A stretch of 64,000 bases of DNA, taken from positions 1-64,000 of the forward strand of contig NZ_CABUOD010000016.1 of assembly GCF_902493135.1 (NCBI RefSeq), in the 5' to 3' direction. Made by a program: the position numbers and the translations under genes. Positions 25,014-32,986 of the stretch are shown one piece after another (the first letter of the stretch is position 1; the number at the start of each line of letters is the position of its first letter). Under the pieces are notes generated by a model. That model was not told the DNA's origin, searched no databases, and worked only from the letters and a program-made list of their open reading frames with translations. The DNA is from an uncultured Parabacteroides sp. Lineage in GTDB: Bacteria > Bacteroidota > Bacteroidia > Bacteroidales > Tannerellaceae.

Positions 25014-25817
25014 ATGCGGAACAGGCTGCATAGATATAGTGTCGTTTTGTTGCTGGCAACCTGGCTGGTTGCCTGTAGCAAAGTACCGGATGACATTCTT
25101 TCGGAAAAGAAGATGCAGGCCGTACAGGTGGATATGCAATTGGCGGAAGCCATGATCAGCCTGGACGCCAAGGAGTTTTCCGATGATGCCCGCAAAGAGG
25201 CCTTATACCGGTCCATCTTCCGCAAATATGATATCACGCAGGCCGAGTACGATAGTTCGCTCGTTTGGTATGGACGGCATCTGGATATTTATATGAAGGT
25301 GTATGACCGCGTGCTGGCCGATTTGAATAAACGGCAACAAGCGTTGGGCGATGTGCAGGCTTCGGCGGCCCCTGTTTCCAAACAGGATTCGGTGGATATC
25401 TGGCCTCGCCGTACCTCTTTGAGACTCGAACCCGATGCTTTGTTTAACGGTGTGACGTTCGACATCAAGCCGGAAACGAACTATTCGTCCGGCAGTTCGT
25501 TTGTCTTGGGTATGAATGTCTGGGGCATCAACAAGAATATGACGTATCAACCGGAAATACGCATGAGCGCCGATCAGGGCGATACAATCGTGACCGTCAA
25601 TGACAAGGTGCTTCGCGATGGCTATCACGAAACCGTTTTGAAGACGGTTCCTACCAAGCAGGTCAAACGCGTGTACGGGTATATCTTTATGAACAATGCC
25701 GACTCCTCTTACTACAAGGTCTATCTGGATAGCCTGAGCCTCATGAAATATAATTACGGCCGCCTGACCGATATGGCAAAAGATTCGTCTGCCGTGCGGA
25801 AACAGGAGGTGAAATAG
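25014..25817 (+). CDS. DUF4296 lipoprotein
   Basis: 267 residues from ATG 25014. The frame is open further upstream inside lspA, but this start gives a proper lipoprotein signal (NRLHRYSVVLLLATWLVAC). The mature N-terminal half (ILSEKKMQAVQVDMQLAEAM, YDITQAEYDSSLVWYGRH) is the helical DUF4296 domain. The remainder is beta-rich. Function unknown; the gene follows lspA with an 8-bp gap and is probably cotranscribed with it. Confidence 0.82.
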   Translation: MRNRLHRYSVVLLLATWLVACSKVPDDILSEKKMQAVQVDMQLAEAMISLDAKEFSDDARKEALYRSIFRKYDITQAEYDSSLVWYGRHLDIYMKVYDRVLADLNKRQQALGDVQASAAPVSKQDSVDIWPRRTSLRLEPDALFNGVTFDIKPETNYSSGSSFVLGMNVWGINKNMTYQPEIRMSADQGDTIVTVNDKVLRDGYHETVLKTVPTKQVKRVYGYIFMNNADSSYYKVYLDSLSLMKYNYGRLTDMAKDSSAVRKQEVK

Positions 25818-25825
25818 AGAGCAAT

Positions 25826-26209
25826 ATGCGCAGAGTCGCTTCCCATTACGTGTATTGGAACGGACTTTTCCGAATGCATTACGTCGAGTTGGACGACGAG
25901 GGATGTTTGGCCGGTGTCTATCCGCTGGACAGCGAGATTGCAGGGACCGAGTTCTATGACGGCATCCTTTTTCCGGTGGTGGAAGTCGGGAAAGAGTTGC
26001 ATGCCGGAGAAACTAAAGTGTCATGCCTACGGGCCAAAAGTCTCATGCTGATGGAACCCGGTTTCGATGCCTGTCGGGAGTTAGGGCTTCCGCAAGCGGC
26101 CGCGATCGGCGAAGCGGCTTGTTTGTTGTTATTGGCCGGCATTCCCCTGACGACGGCGGAATTCGGCGCAGATGACGGCCGTAGCGATGGCTACATTCAA
26201 AGACTCTGA
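25826..26209 (+). CDS. Small protein of unknown function
   Basis: 127 residues. MRRVASHYVYWNGLFRMHYVELDDEGCLAGVYPLD suggests a small beta-sheet start, like the non-catalytic composite sheet found at the N-terminus of amidohydrolases, but there is no catalytic domain. It starts 8 bp after the DUF4296 gene, consistent with an operon. The last 81 bp overlap, tail to tail, the end of the oppositely oriented SpoU-type gene. I do not recognise the family; the coding call rests on frame length, position and codon pattern. Confidence 0.6.
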   Translation: MRRVASHYVYWNGLFRMHYVELDDEGCLAGVYPLDSEIAGTEFYDGILFPVVEVGKELHAGETKVSCLRAKSLMLMEPGFDACRELGLPQAAAIGEAACLLLLAGIPLTTAEFGADDGRSDGYIQRL

Positions 26210-26899
26210 AGTCTCTCTTTCGGGTGGAAAGCTCGGAATGTAGAGTTTCCGGTCGATCAACTCTCCTATTTGCGGGCGTATTCCGTTCCCCTCGTTCCCC
26301 ATCACGATGATTCCGTTTGCCGACAATTCCTTCGTGTACATGTTTTCTCCGTCGAGGAATGTGCCGAACAACGGAACCTGCTTCGCCGCCTGTTTTTTCA
26401 GGTAGTCTTCCAGTTCCGTATAATGGACTTTAACGTGTGCCAGTGCGCCCATTGTGGCCTGTACGGTTTTCGGGCTGAAGACATCCGCGGTGTCGGGGCT
26501 GCAAACGATATGTTCGATGCCGAACCAGTCGGCAAGCCGTATGATGGTTCCGAGATTCCCCGGATCTTGTATGCCGTCCAAAGCTAAAACGAGCGATGAG
26601 GAAGGATCGGCTTCGTCGAGCGACCAGTCCGGACGTTTGAATACGGCGAGTACATCCTGCGGGTTTTTCAGGAAACTGGCTTTGCGGATGTCTTCGTCTT
26701 CCGCTTCCAACAATTCTTTCGCCGGAATGTTTCCCTGCATCGCCATCCAGGAGGGTTTGGCGAGAATCAGTTCGCATTCGAAAGCAAACATCATGTCGGC
26801 CACCAGTTTGTTCCCTTCGGCAACGAATGCATTCAGTTCGTTCCGATGTTTCTTCATTTCTAACGAATGGATGTATTTGACTTTCCCCTTGCTTAGCAT
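26129..26899 (-). CDS. TrmH/SpoU family RNA 2'-O-methyltransferase
   Basis: 256 residues: a small substrate-binding domain (about 1-95, KVKYIHSLEMKKHRNELNAFVAEG) and a SPOUT knot domain. SPOUT motifs are LDGIQDPGNLGTIIRLADWFG, IIVMGNEGNGIRPQI and LYIPSFPPERETSESLNVAIATAV. These enzymes methylate the 2'-O of ribose in rRNA or tRNA using SAM; the target base is not readable. The 3' end overlaps the small plus-strand gene. It is transcribed away from tamL, and a -7 element (TACCTTTG on the minus strand) lies at 26919-26926. Confidence 0.9.
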   Translation of the reverse strand: MLSKGKVKYIHSLEMKKHRNELNAFVAEGNKLVADMMFAFECELILAKPSWMAMQGNIPAKELLEAEDEDIRKASFLKNPQDVLAVFKRPDWSLDEADPSSSLVLALDGIQDPGNLGTIIRLADWFGIEHIVCSPDTADVFSPKTVQATMGALAHVKVHYTELEDYLKKQAAKQVPLFGTFLDGENMYTKELSANGIIVMGNEGNGIRPQIGELIDRKLYIPSFPPERETSESLNVAIATAVICAEFRRRQGNAGQ

Positions 26900-26918
26900 C
26901 TTTCCTCTTTTTATGCGG

Positions 26919-26926
26919 CAAAGGTA
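26919..26926 (-). promoter_or_regulatory. -7 promoter element of the SpoU-type gene
   Basis: The minus strand reads TACCTTTG, 20 bp upstream of the start codon. Confidence 0.55.
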
Positions 26927-26934
26927 ATAGGTTT

Positions 26935-26995
26935 TTATGATTTATGATTTATGTGCCATTGATAAATGATAAATGATAAAACATAAACCACATTT
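26935..26995. repeat. AT-rich repeat between divergent promoters
   Basis: TTATGATTTATGATTTATG is followed by GATAAATGATAAATGATAAA, loosely inverted copies of the same unit. It sits between the divergent -7 elements of the SpoU-type gene and tamL. It resembles the repeat types before traR and after the gcvP start. Confidence 0.5.
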
Positions 26996-27001
26996 TATTT
27001 T

Positions 27002-27009
27002 TACATTTG
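27002..27009 (+). promoter_or_regulatory. -7 promoter element of tamL
   Basis: TACATTTG, 17 bp upstream of the tamL ATG. Confidence 0.5.
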
Positions 27010-27026
27010 CGTGCGTAAAAGCTTGA

Positions 27027-29375
27027 ATGATGAAGGGAATCCGGACACTATATTTCATTTTTTTCCTATTGCTGTTCTTCTCCTGTAGCTCGACGAAATA
27101 TGTGGGCGAGGGAGAATACCTGCTGGACAAAGTGGAGATCGTGTCGGATGGCAAGACGTATAAAACCGGCGATTTGAAGCCTTATTTGCGCCAGCAGCCC
27201 AATTTTAAGGCATTCGGGTTGATGAAATGGCAGTTGTTCGTGTACGACTGGTCGGGCCGGAACGAGAAGAAATGGATCAATAAACAGCTTCGCCGGATGG
27301 GGGAGGCGCCCGTTATCCTGGATACGGCGCTGGTAACGCAATCGGTCGACGAGTTGAAACGTTTCTTCATCAATAAAGGATATATGAATGCCGAAGTCTC
27401 GGCTTCTATCGATACTTCGCGAAGCAAAAAGGCGGTTGTGACCTATAAGATCGTCCCTAACATCCCTTACCGCATCCATGACTATTCGGTGGATTTGAAC
27501 GATCCGAAGATCGACAGCATCGCCAAACTCAAACCGCCCCACCGTTCCGTCCTGGCTTCGGCTTTCCGTACTTATTCCGACGATTATACTTCCCTGATAA
27601 AAGACAGCGCCCTGTTTGACCGCGATGTACTGGACAAGGAGCGGCAACGCCTCACGACTTTGCTCCGGCGGCGGGGGTATTATGCCTTCAACCGGGATTA
27701 CCTGTCTTATATTGCCGATAGCTCATTGAACCGCAATATCGTGGATCTGGACATGTTGCTGAAACCCTACCGTTTGCAGAAGCCCGACGGGACGGTGGTC
27801 GACACGTTGCATCGCCGGTATTACATTAAAGACGTTTCGATCGTGACCGATTACGATCCGTTGACGTTGGAGGAAAACAACGCGTTGCCTTACGATACGG
27901 TCCGGACTGGCGGTATCGATATCCTGTACGGCAAGAACGGCAGAAGCATCCGTCCCGGAGTTTTGCGCAAGAGCAATTATATCATGCCGGGACGCCTGTA
28001 TAACGAGCGGACGGTGGAGCAGACCTATTCTTCGTTTGCCACGTTGCGTGCTTTGCGCAATGTGAATATCCGCTTTTCGGAGGTCGAAGAGAACGACACG
28101 ATGAAGCTCAATTGTACGATCCTGACTTCTCCCGCCAAGTTGCAAGGTTTCGGGGTCGATCTGGAAGGGACGAACTCGGCAGGGGATTTTGGCTTTGCTT
28201 CGAGTTTGAACTATCAGCACCGGAACTTGTTCAAGGGCTCGGAGGTTTTCTCGGCCAAAATCCGTGGTGCTTATGAGGCGTTGTCAGGCAGCCAGTCGGA
28301 AGGAAACAACTTTTGGGAGTTCGGTGCGGAGGCGTCTGTCTTGTTCCCCCGTTTCCTGTTCCCCTTCCTGCATGAGAATTTCCGTCGTAAGATTCGTGCA
28401 ACGACCGAACTGAAGGTGAGCTATAGCATACAGACACGTCCGGAGTTCAAAAGAGCCATCGTCTCTGCCGGATGGAATTATATCTGGCAGGAGCGGAGCA
28501 ATATGCAGGCACGCCATGTGTTCAAGTTGTTGGATATCGACTATGTGCACTTGCCGAAGGTCGATTCTACCTTTAAAAAGGATTTGCCTGAATCCACGTT
28601 GCTCTATAATTTTACCGACCAGTTTATTGTCGGTACGGGTTATACCTACTCTTTTAACAACTACGATCCTCAGAATCGTCTAAGAAATACCCATTCCATC
28701 CGTTTCTCGTTCGAGATGGCCGGAAACTTGCTATATGCTCTTTCCAACCTGACGGGAGCGGATAAGGATAATGGAGGACGATATGAATTGTTCGGAATTA
28801 ATTATGCCCAGTTTGTGAAAGGCGATGTGGATTTCAGCAAAAGTATCGTGCTGGACAGCCGTAACAAGCTGGCTTTCCATGCCGGGGTCGGGGTCGGTTA
28901 CCCGTATGGCAACTCGAAGATGTTGCCGTTCGAGCGCAGCTATTTCTCAGGAGGCGCCAATAGTCTCCGCGGCTGGTCTGTCCGCTCGCTCGGTCCGGGT
29001 AGCATGCCGGTCGATTCGGTCAAGTCCTTTGCCCAGCAGATCGGTGATATCCGTCTGGATTTGAATTTGGAATACCGCACGAAACTATTCTGGAAATTCG
29101 AGATGGCCGCCTTTATCGATGCCGGTAATATCTGGACTTTCCATAAGGATAAGAGCCGTCCGAACGGCAACTTCGATTTTTCCCGCTTCTACAAGGAGAT
29201 TGCCGTCTCTTACGGATTAGGCCTCCGCCTCGATTTCGATTTCTTCCTGATTCGCTTCGATACCGGCATGAAAGCCTATAACCCTCAGGAAAGCGGCAAA
29301 AGGAAATGGGCCATCCTGCATCCGAACTTTGGCCGCAATTTCGCTTGGCATTTTGCGGTGGGTTATCCGTTCTGA
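27027..29375 (+). CDS. tamL: Omp85-family outer-membrane lipoprotein, TamL type
   Basis: 782 residues. A lipoprotein signal peptide (LYFIFFLLLFFSC, Cys20) precedes POTRA-like repeats (about 25-330: YLLDKVEIVSDG, NAEVSASIDTSRSKKAVVTYKI, YYIKDVSIVTDYDP). A C-terminal Omp85 barrel follows (from about 390), with the lid-loop motif GGANSLRGW and the end FGRNFAWHFAVGYPF. TamL is the lipidated Bacteroidetes counterpart of TamA and works with TamB in moving proteins or lipids to the outer membrane; tamB is not next to it here. The divergent SpoU-type neighbour is a common partner in this phylum. Confidence 0.88.
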   Translation: MMKGIRTLYFIFFLLLFFSCSSTKYVGEGEYLLDKVEIVSDGKTYKTGDLKPYLRQQPNFKAFGLMKWQLFVYDWSGRNEKKWINKQLRRMGEAPVILDTALVTQSVDELKRFFINKGYMNAEVSASIDTSRSKKAVVTYKIVPNIPYRIHDYSVDLNDPKIDSIAKLKPPHRSVLASAFRTYSDDYTSLIKDSALFDRDVLDKERQRLTTLLRRRGYYAFNRDYLSYIADSSLNRNIVDLDMLLKPYRLQKPDGTVVDTLHRRYYIKDVSIVTDYDPLTLEENNALPYDTVRTGGIDILYGKNGRSIRPGVLRKSNYIMPGRLYNERTVEQTYSSFATLRALRNVNIRFSEVEENDTMKLNCTILTSPAKLQGFGVDLEGTNSAGDFGFASSLNYQHRNLFKGSEVFSAKIRGAYEALSGSQSEGNNFWEFGAEASVLFPRFLFPFLHENFRRKIRATTELKVSYSIQTRPEFKRAIVSAGWNYIWQERSNMQARHVFKLLDIDYVHLPKVDSTFKKDLPESTLLYNFTDQFIVGTGYTYSFNNYDPQNRLRNTHSIRFSFEMAGNLLYALSNLTGADKDNGGRYELFGINYAQFVKGDVDFSKSIVLDSRNKLAFHAGVGVGYPYGNSKMLPFERSYFSGGANSLRGWSVRSLGPGSMPVDSVKSFAQQIGDIRLDLNLEYRTKLFWKFEMAAFIDAGNIWTFHKDKSRPNGNFDFSRFYKEIAVSYGLGLRLDFDFFLIRFDTGMKAYNPQESGKRKWAILHPNFGRNFAWHFAVGYPF

Positions 29376-29387
29376 TACTCGAAAACA

Positions 29388-29487
29388 TTCACATCTTTCA
29401 CATATATACAAGCGATTGTTAATCATGTCGATATGCGCTATTTTAACCGCTATGCGAACCTTCACGTCCTTCACTGCTTTCACATCC
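29388..29487. repeat. Left TTCAC array of the HU-VapE cassette: pair, gap, triplet
   Basis: TTCAC starts at 29388, 29397, 29461, 29470 and 29479, spacings 9, 64, 9 and 9. Units are nine bases long, such as TTCACATCT and TTCACGTCC. The same five-member arrangement appears reversed at 32466-32561. The gap holds a block at 29410-29438 resembling 297-320. The 374-bp region before the HU gene contains this array, the 22-bp array and no gene. Confidence 0.75.
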
Positions 29488-29588
29488 CCGGAAACTTCTG
29501 TTGTTTATTGCATTTCTCTTGAAAATCTAAGGATTTGTCCGATATATTTTATATCTTTACACACGTATGAGTCGCCTTGTCTCCCATG

Positions 29589-29662
29589 TCGCAAAGCTTG
29601 ACGAACTATGTCGCTCTCTTTCTCCATATATATCGCAAAGCTTTTCCATATAGGTCGCAAAT
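29589..29662. repeat. Four 22-bp phased repeats upstream of the HU-like gene
   Basis: TCGC starts at 29589, 29611, 29633 and 29655, a strict 22-bp period. Three of the four units read TCGCAAA, two of them TCGCAAAGCTT; the second unit departs after TCGCT. The bases before TCGC are often ATATA or ATG. The array ends about 90 bp before the HU-like start, suggesting an operator or an origin-type binding array for the HU-wHTH or VapE product. Confidence 0.6.
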
Positions 29663-29749
29663 CGAATGAGATGTGGCGTTGATCTTAAATCAATATAAAT
29701 ACACTCTTAATGTCTAAGGATAGAGGGAGTAAACAAATAACAACAAAGA

Positions 29750-30367
29750 ATGGCTGCAAAGTATCAGTTTTTCAAAAATCCCCCTTCCTCTCTGGTCGAA
29801 ACAGGCGCGAAACCTGTTTTACATGTGCGGATCGTGGACCGGGATGTGCTGTCCTTTAAGGATTTATGCCGGCGGATTGCCGAACGAAGCACCTTTAATG
29901 CCGGCGAAGTGGAAGGTATCATGTCCCTGTTCAAAGAAGAGATGGTCGGCGCCCTCTCCGATGGAGACCGTGTCGAGCTGGAAGACATCGGAATATTCGA
30001 GGCGACGGCCTCTTGTCCGCCTGTTTCCGATGCAAAGGATATACGGGCGGAAAGTATTCGTTTTTCGCGTGTAGTATTCAGGGCCGCCAAATCGTTGAGG
30101 CGTAGAATGGACCTGATGAAGTTCGAACGGGCTTCCCGCTTCCGGAAGCAGGACGCGTTTCCGGAGGAAGAGCGGCTGGCGCGTATCTTGCGGTATCTCC
30201 GGCGAAACGGCGAAATCAGAAGTTCTACCTGCATGGGACTGAATGCTTGCTCCCGCTATCAGGCACAGGCGGATTTGAACCGCTTGAAAGCCGGAGGGAA
30301 TATCCTGCGGTTGGGGGGACCGAAAGTGGCGGTTTATGTATTGGCGAATAAGGAGGAGGTCGGATGA
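29750..30367 (+). CDS. HU-like DNA-binding protein with C-terminal winged-helix-like domain
   Basis: 205 residues. The first 125 follow the divergent Bacteroidetes HU/IHF-like pattern (LHVRIVDRDVLSFKDLCRRIAE, VEGIMSLFKEEMVGALSDGDRVELEDIGIFEA), with a basic stretch FRAAKSLRRRMDLMKFERASRFRK. Residues 140-203 (RILRYLRRNGEIRSSTCMGL, QADLNRLKAGGNILRLGG, VAVYVLA) look like a winged helix-turn-helix: two helices, then a wing. The combination suggests a sequence-specific architectural protein. The stop overlaps the VapE start in ATGA, so the two are translationally linked. Natural candidates for its sites are the 22-bp array and the TTCAC arrays; this is inference. Confidence 0.8.
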   Translation: MAAKYQFFKNPPSSLVETGAKPVLHVRIVDRDVLSFKDLCRRIAERSTFNAGEVEGIMSLFKEEMVGALSDGDRVELEDIGIFEATASCPPVSDAKDIRAESIRFSRVVFRAAKSLRRRMDLMKFERASRFRKQDAFPEEERLARILRYLRRNGEIRSSTCMGLNACSRYQAQADLNRLKAGGNILRLGGPKVAVYVLANKEEVG

Positions 30368-32421
30368 AAGTTACGTGGGTAAAAGGAAATGGCGGCAGCC
30401 ATAAGTTGATGGAGCTCCAGGCTGTAGTAGAAATGTTGAAAGACGGGAAAAGGGAAAACGCCGTGTTGTCCTTACGGCAGTCGATTCCGTATTGCTCGCC
30501 TGGTAGCCGTCCGGTTGAAGCGGGGAAAATCCCGTCTGTAATTTTCTCTTCCGGTTATAAGGATCGTCTTTGGCGTCATTACAACGGGCTGGTGCTGGTT
30601 GTGATAGACCGTTTGGCAAGTGTGGAGGAGGCCGGGCGGATACGGGATCGCCTGGTTTTGTATAACCAACCGCTATTGGCTTTTGTCGGGGCCGGCGGAC
30701 AGAGCGTGAAAGTGGTTGTGAGGTACACGTTGCCGGACGGGCGCCTGCCGGAGACGGAGGAAAAGGCGGCTTGCTTTCATGCCCACGCTTATCGGCGTGC
30801 GGTGCTGCATTTCGAGACGCAGTTGCAGCGTGCCGTCACACATCGGGAACCTCTGCTTGACGGGGGATGTCGCCTCTCTTTCGATCCGGGATGTTTCTAC
30901 AATCCCGAAGCGCAGCCCGTACGGATGGAACAACCCGCAGGGATGCCGGAGGAACCGGGGTACACAGAGCTGGTCGAGCGTTCGGACGATCCGCTCGACC
31001 GTGTCCTGCCGGGATTCGAACGGCATAAAAAGATTGAGATGATGTTTGAGAACTGCCTGGCGCAAGTGATTCGCGAGAAAGGGGCCGGTTGGCAGGAGGA
31101 GGAGCCGAAAGGGTTTCTGATTGCTGTGGCGGAATTGTGTTTCGCTTCCGGAATCCCGGAAGAAGATGTGGTGAAATGGATCTATTTCCATACTTATTAT
31201 AGGAGCGATGAACGGCTGGTACGGCTGACCGTGCATAATGTGTATGGCAGCCGGAAGGTGTTCGGGCGGAAACCTTGCGTCCCACCCTCCATGAATTTGC
31301 TGGTCAGGATGGAGGAGTTCCTGAAACGCCGGTATGAGTTTCGTAAGAATGAGATACGCGACGAGGTGGAATATCGTGAACGGCAATCGTTTTGTTTCCA
31401 TTTTCGTCCGGTTACGTCTGAGGTGCTGAATGGGATTTGTCTGAATGCGATGGAAGAAGGCCTGGAAATATGGGATAAGGATGTGCGCCGGTATCTCTAT
31501 TCCCCGCGGGTTCCGGCCTATAATCCGCTGGAATCGTTTTTAGGCCAGTTGCCGGAATGGGACGGCAAAGACCGGATACGTCCGCTTGCCGACACGGTGC
31601 CGACGGGTGACCGGCTGTGGCGTGACCGGTTTTACATCTGGTTCCTCAGCATGGTGGCGCATTGGTATAAGCGCGACCGGCTGTATGCGAATAGTTTGGT
31701 TCCGGTATTGGTCGGCGGGCAAGGAATATCGAAATCGGTTTTCTTCCGTCTGTTGCTGCCTCCGTCTTTGCAGGAATATCATGCGGAAAGTATCAATCTG
31801 GAGAACAAGGCGGAAGCGGAGTTGCTGATGGCGCGTAACCTGTTGATCACGATTGATGAGTTCGATCGGTTAGGCCGTAAGTATCAGGCCGATTTGAAAC
31901 ATCTTATCCAGAAACCCGACTTGAAAGTACGTGCTCCGCATCAAAAGACGTTCCGGCAGATGAGGCGGCTCGCTTCGTTCTCGGCAACGGCTAATCCGAT
32001 GGACTTGCTGACAGACCCGACCGGGAGCAGGCGATATCTTTGTGTGAAGGTGAACGGTGCGATCGACATCTCGACTCCTCCCGATTATGGGCAGCTTTAT
32101 GCTCAGGCGCTTGCCGCTATCCGTAACGGGGAACGCTATTGGCTGGACAAGGAGGAGGAGTTGGCAATGGAGCAGGCGAATATGGATTTTCAGCAGCTCC
32201 CTCTTGAAATACAATACCTATACAGCTATTTCCGTGTTCCGGGGAGTGATGAGGATTTTGAATTGTATACGGCTGTCGAGTTGCTGGATTATATATCCGT
32301 AACTTCCGGACGAAAATTCAGCAATCGCTCCTCATTGGCCTTCGCCCGTACCTTGAACGCTTCCGGCCTGCGATGTGTGCACACCAGACGCGGAAATTGT
32401 TACCGGCTGATCAAAATATGA
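30364..32421 (+). CDS. VapE/VirE family primase-helicase-like protein (BT4734 type)
   Basis: 685 residues. The N-terminal third is the VirE_N domain (BT4734/BF3469 family), related to archaeo-eukaryotic primases: LVLVVIDRLASVEEAGRI, GGQSVKVVVRY, then CRLSFDPGCFYNPEA. A central helical part leads to the VapE ATPase domain. Walker A is GGQGISKS at 451-458, Walker B LLITIDEFD with Asp498 and Glu499, and a sensor region SATANPMDLLTDPTGSRRY follows. Such proteins are replication primase-helicases of phages, plasmids and islands. Here it stands with only the HU-like gene, bounded by mirrored TTCAC arrays and next to tRNA-Arg; no integrase or capsid gene is near. The polymerase carboxylates of the primase domain are not obvious, so priming activity is uncertain. 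Confidence 0.85.
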   Translation: MKVTWVKGNGGSHKLMELQAVVEMLKDGKRENAVLSLRQSIPYCSPGSRPVEAGKIPSVIFSSGYKDRLWRHYNGLVLVVIDRLASVEEAGRIRDRLVLYNQPLLAFVGAGGQSVKVVVRYTLPDGRLPETEEKAACFHAHAYRRAVLHFETQLQRAVTHREPLLDGGCRLSFDPGCFYNPEAQPVRMEQPAGMPEEPGYTELVERSDDPLDRVLPGFERHKKIEMMFENCLAQVIREKGAGWQEEEPKGFLIAVAELCFASGIPEEDVVKWIYFHTYYRSDERLVRLTVHNVYGSRKVFGRKPCVPPSMNLLVRMEEFLKRRYEFRKNEIRDEVEYRERQSFCFHFRPVTSEVLNGICLNAMEEGLEIWDKDVRRYLYSPRVPAYNPLESFLGQLPEWDGKDRIRPLADTVPTGDRLWRDRFYIWFLSMVAHWYKRDRLYANSLVPVLVGGQGISKSVFFRLLLPPSLQEYHAESINLENKAEAELLMARNLLITIDEFDRLGRKYQADLKHLIQKPDLKVRAPHQKTFRQMRRLASFSATANPMDLLTDPTGSRRYLCVKVNGAIDISTPPDYGQLYAQALAAIRNGERYWLDKEEELAMEQANMDFQQLPLEIQYLYSYFRVPGSDEDFELYTAVELLDYISVTSGRKFSNRSSLAFARTLNASGLRCVHTRRGNCYRLIKI

Positions 32422-32465
32422 TGGTTCGAGAATGCAATGGATAGAAGATGGAATCGCAGTGTGGT

Positions 32466-32561
32466 GTGAAGGTTGTGGATGATGTGAAGGAAAGAATGTT
32501 GTGAAAAAGAAGCTCTAACCTGTTATTATCCAGTGGCGTATTGCTTTGTGAATGTTGTGAG
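32466..32561. repeat. Right GTGAA array of the HU-VapE cassette, mirror of the left array
   Basis: GTGAA (reverse of TTCAC) starts at 32466, 32484 and 32548, with one-base variants GTGGA at 32475 and GTGAG at 32557. Read inward on the minus strand the spacings are 9, 64, 9 and 9, exactly those of the left array. An extra GTGAA lies at 32501. Nothing else is apparent in 32422-32650. Confidence 0.72.
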
Positions 32562-32650
32562 TGATCGTTATGTCCAAATTGACGAGGCGGAAGTGCTTCT
32601 GATAGGAATACCGGTTTATATCCTCTAAAGTGAAAAAATGGCATAAAGCC

Positions 32651-32681
32651 TTTGTGTATTTAAATAATAATACTACCTTTG
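32651..32681 (+). promoter_or_regulatory. Promoter of tRNA-Arg
   Basis: TTTG at 32651-32654, a 19-bp spacer, TACCTTTG at 32674-32681: an exact consensus match 16 bp before the mature tRNA. Confidence 0.8.
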
Positions 32682-32697
32682 CACCGCAAATAAGGAT

Positions 32698-32771
<74 letters not shown>

Positions 32772-32784
32772 CATGGTTTGAAAG

Positions 32785-32826
32785 CAATACCCGGTAAATT
32801 AAGTATTTGCCGGGTATTGTGTTTTT
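32785..32826 (+). terminator. Terminator of tRNA-Arg
   Basis: A 15-bp stem (32785-32799 with 32805-32819, one G-U pair) and 5-base loop, followed by TGTTTTT. Confidence 0.8.
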
Positions 32827-32890
32827 ATATAGATCGTTCTACCGGACATCCGCACCGCGGCAGGCAACGCTTTTTGGGGAGGGACTTTAT

Positions 32891-32928
32891 AAAAAAACAC
32901 CAGGGTCCGTATCACTACAGACCCTGGT
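32891..32928 (-). terminator. Terminator of the susC-susD operon
   Basis: ACCAGGGTC (32899-32907) pairs with GACCCTGGT (32920-32928). On the minus strand the stem is followed by seven T. It lies about 60 bp beyond the susD stop codon. Confidence 0.75.
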
Positions 32929-32986
32929 CAAAAATGTTTATAAAAAGTGTGTCAAGTCTTGGTCTGGTATATTAGTTATTAAGCTA

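Noticed and set aside
25826..26209. Truncated dihydroorotase or amidohydrolase
   Set aside because: The N-terminal resemblance is weak and no metal-binding HxH motif or barrel follows, so the gene is left as unknown.
29376..32571. Prophage or conjugative element around VapE
   Set aside because: Flanking genes are ordinary chromosomal genes (tamL, tRNA-Arg, susD), and no integrase, portal, capsid, relaxase or mobilisation gene is present.
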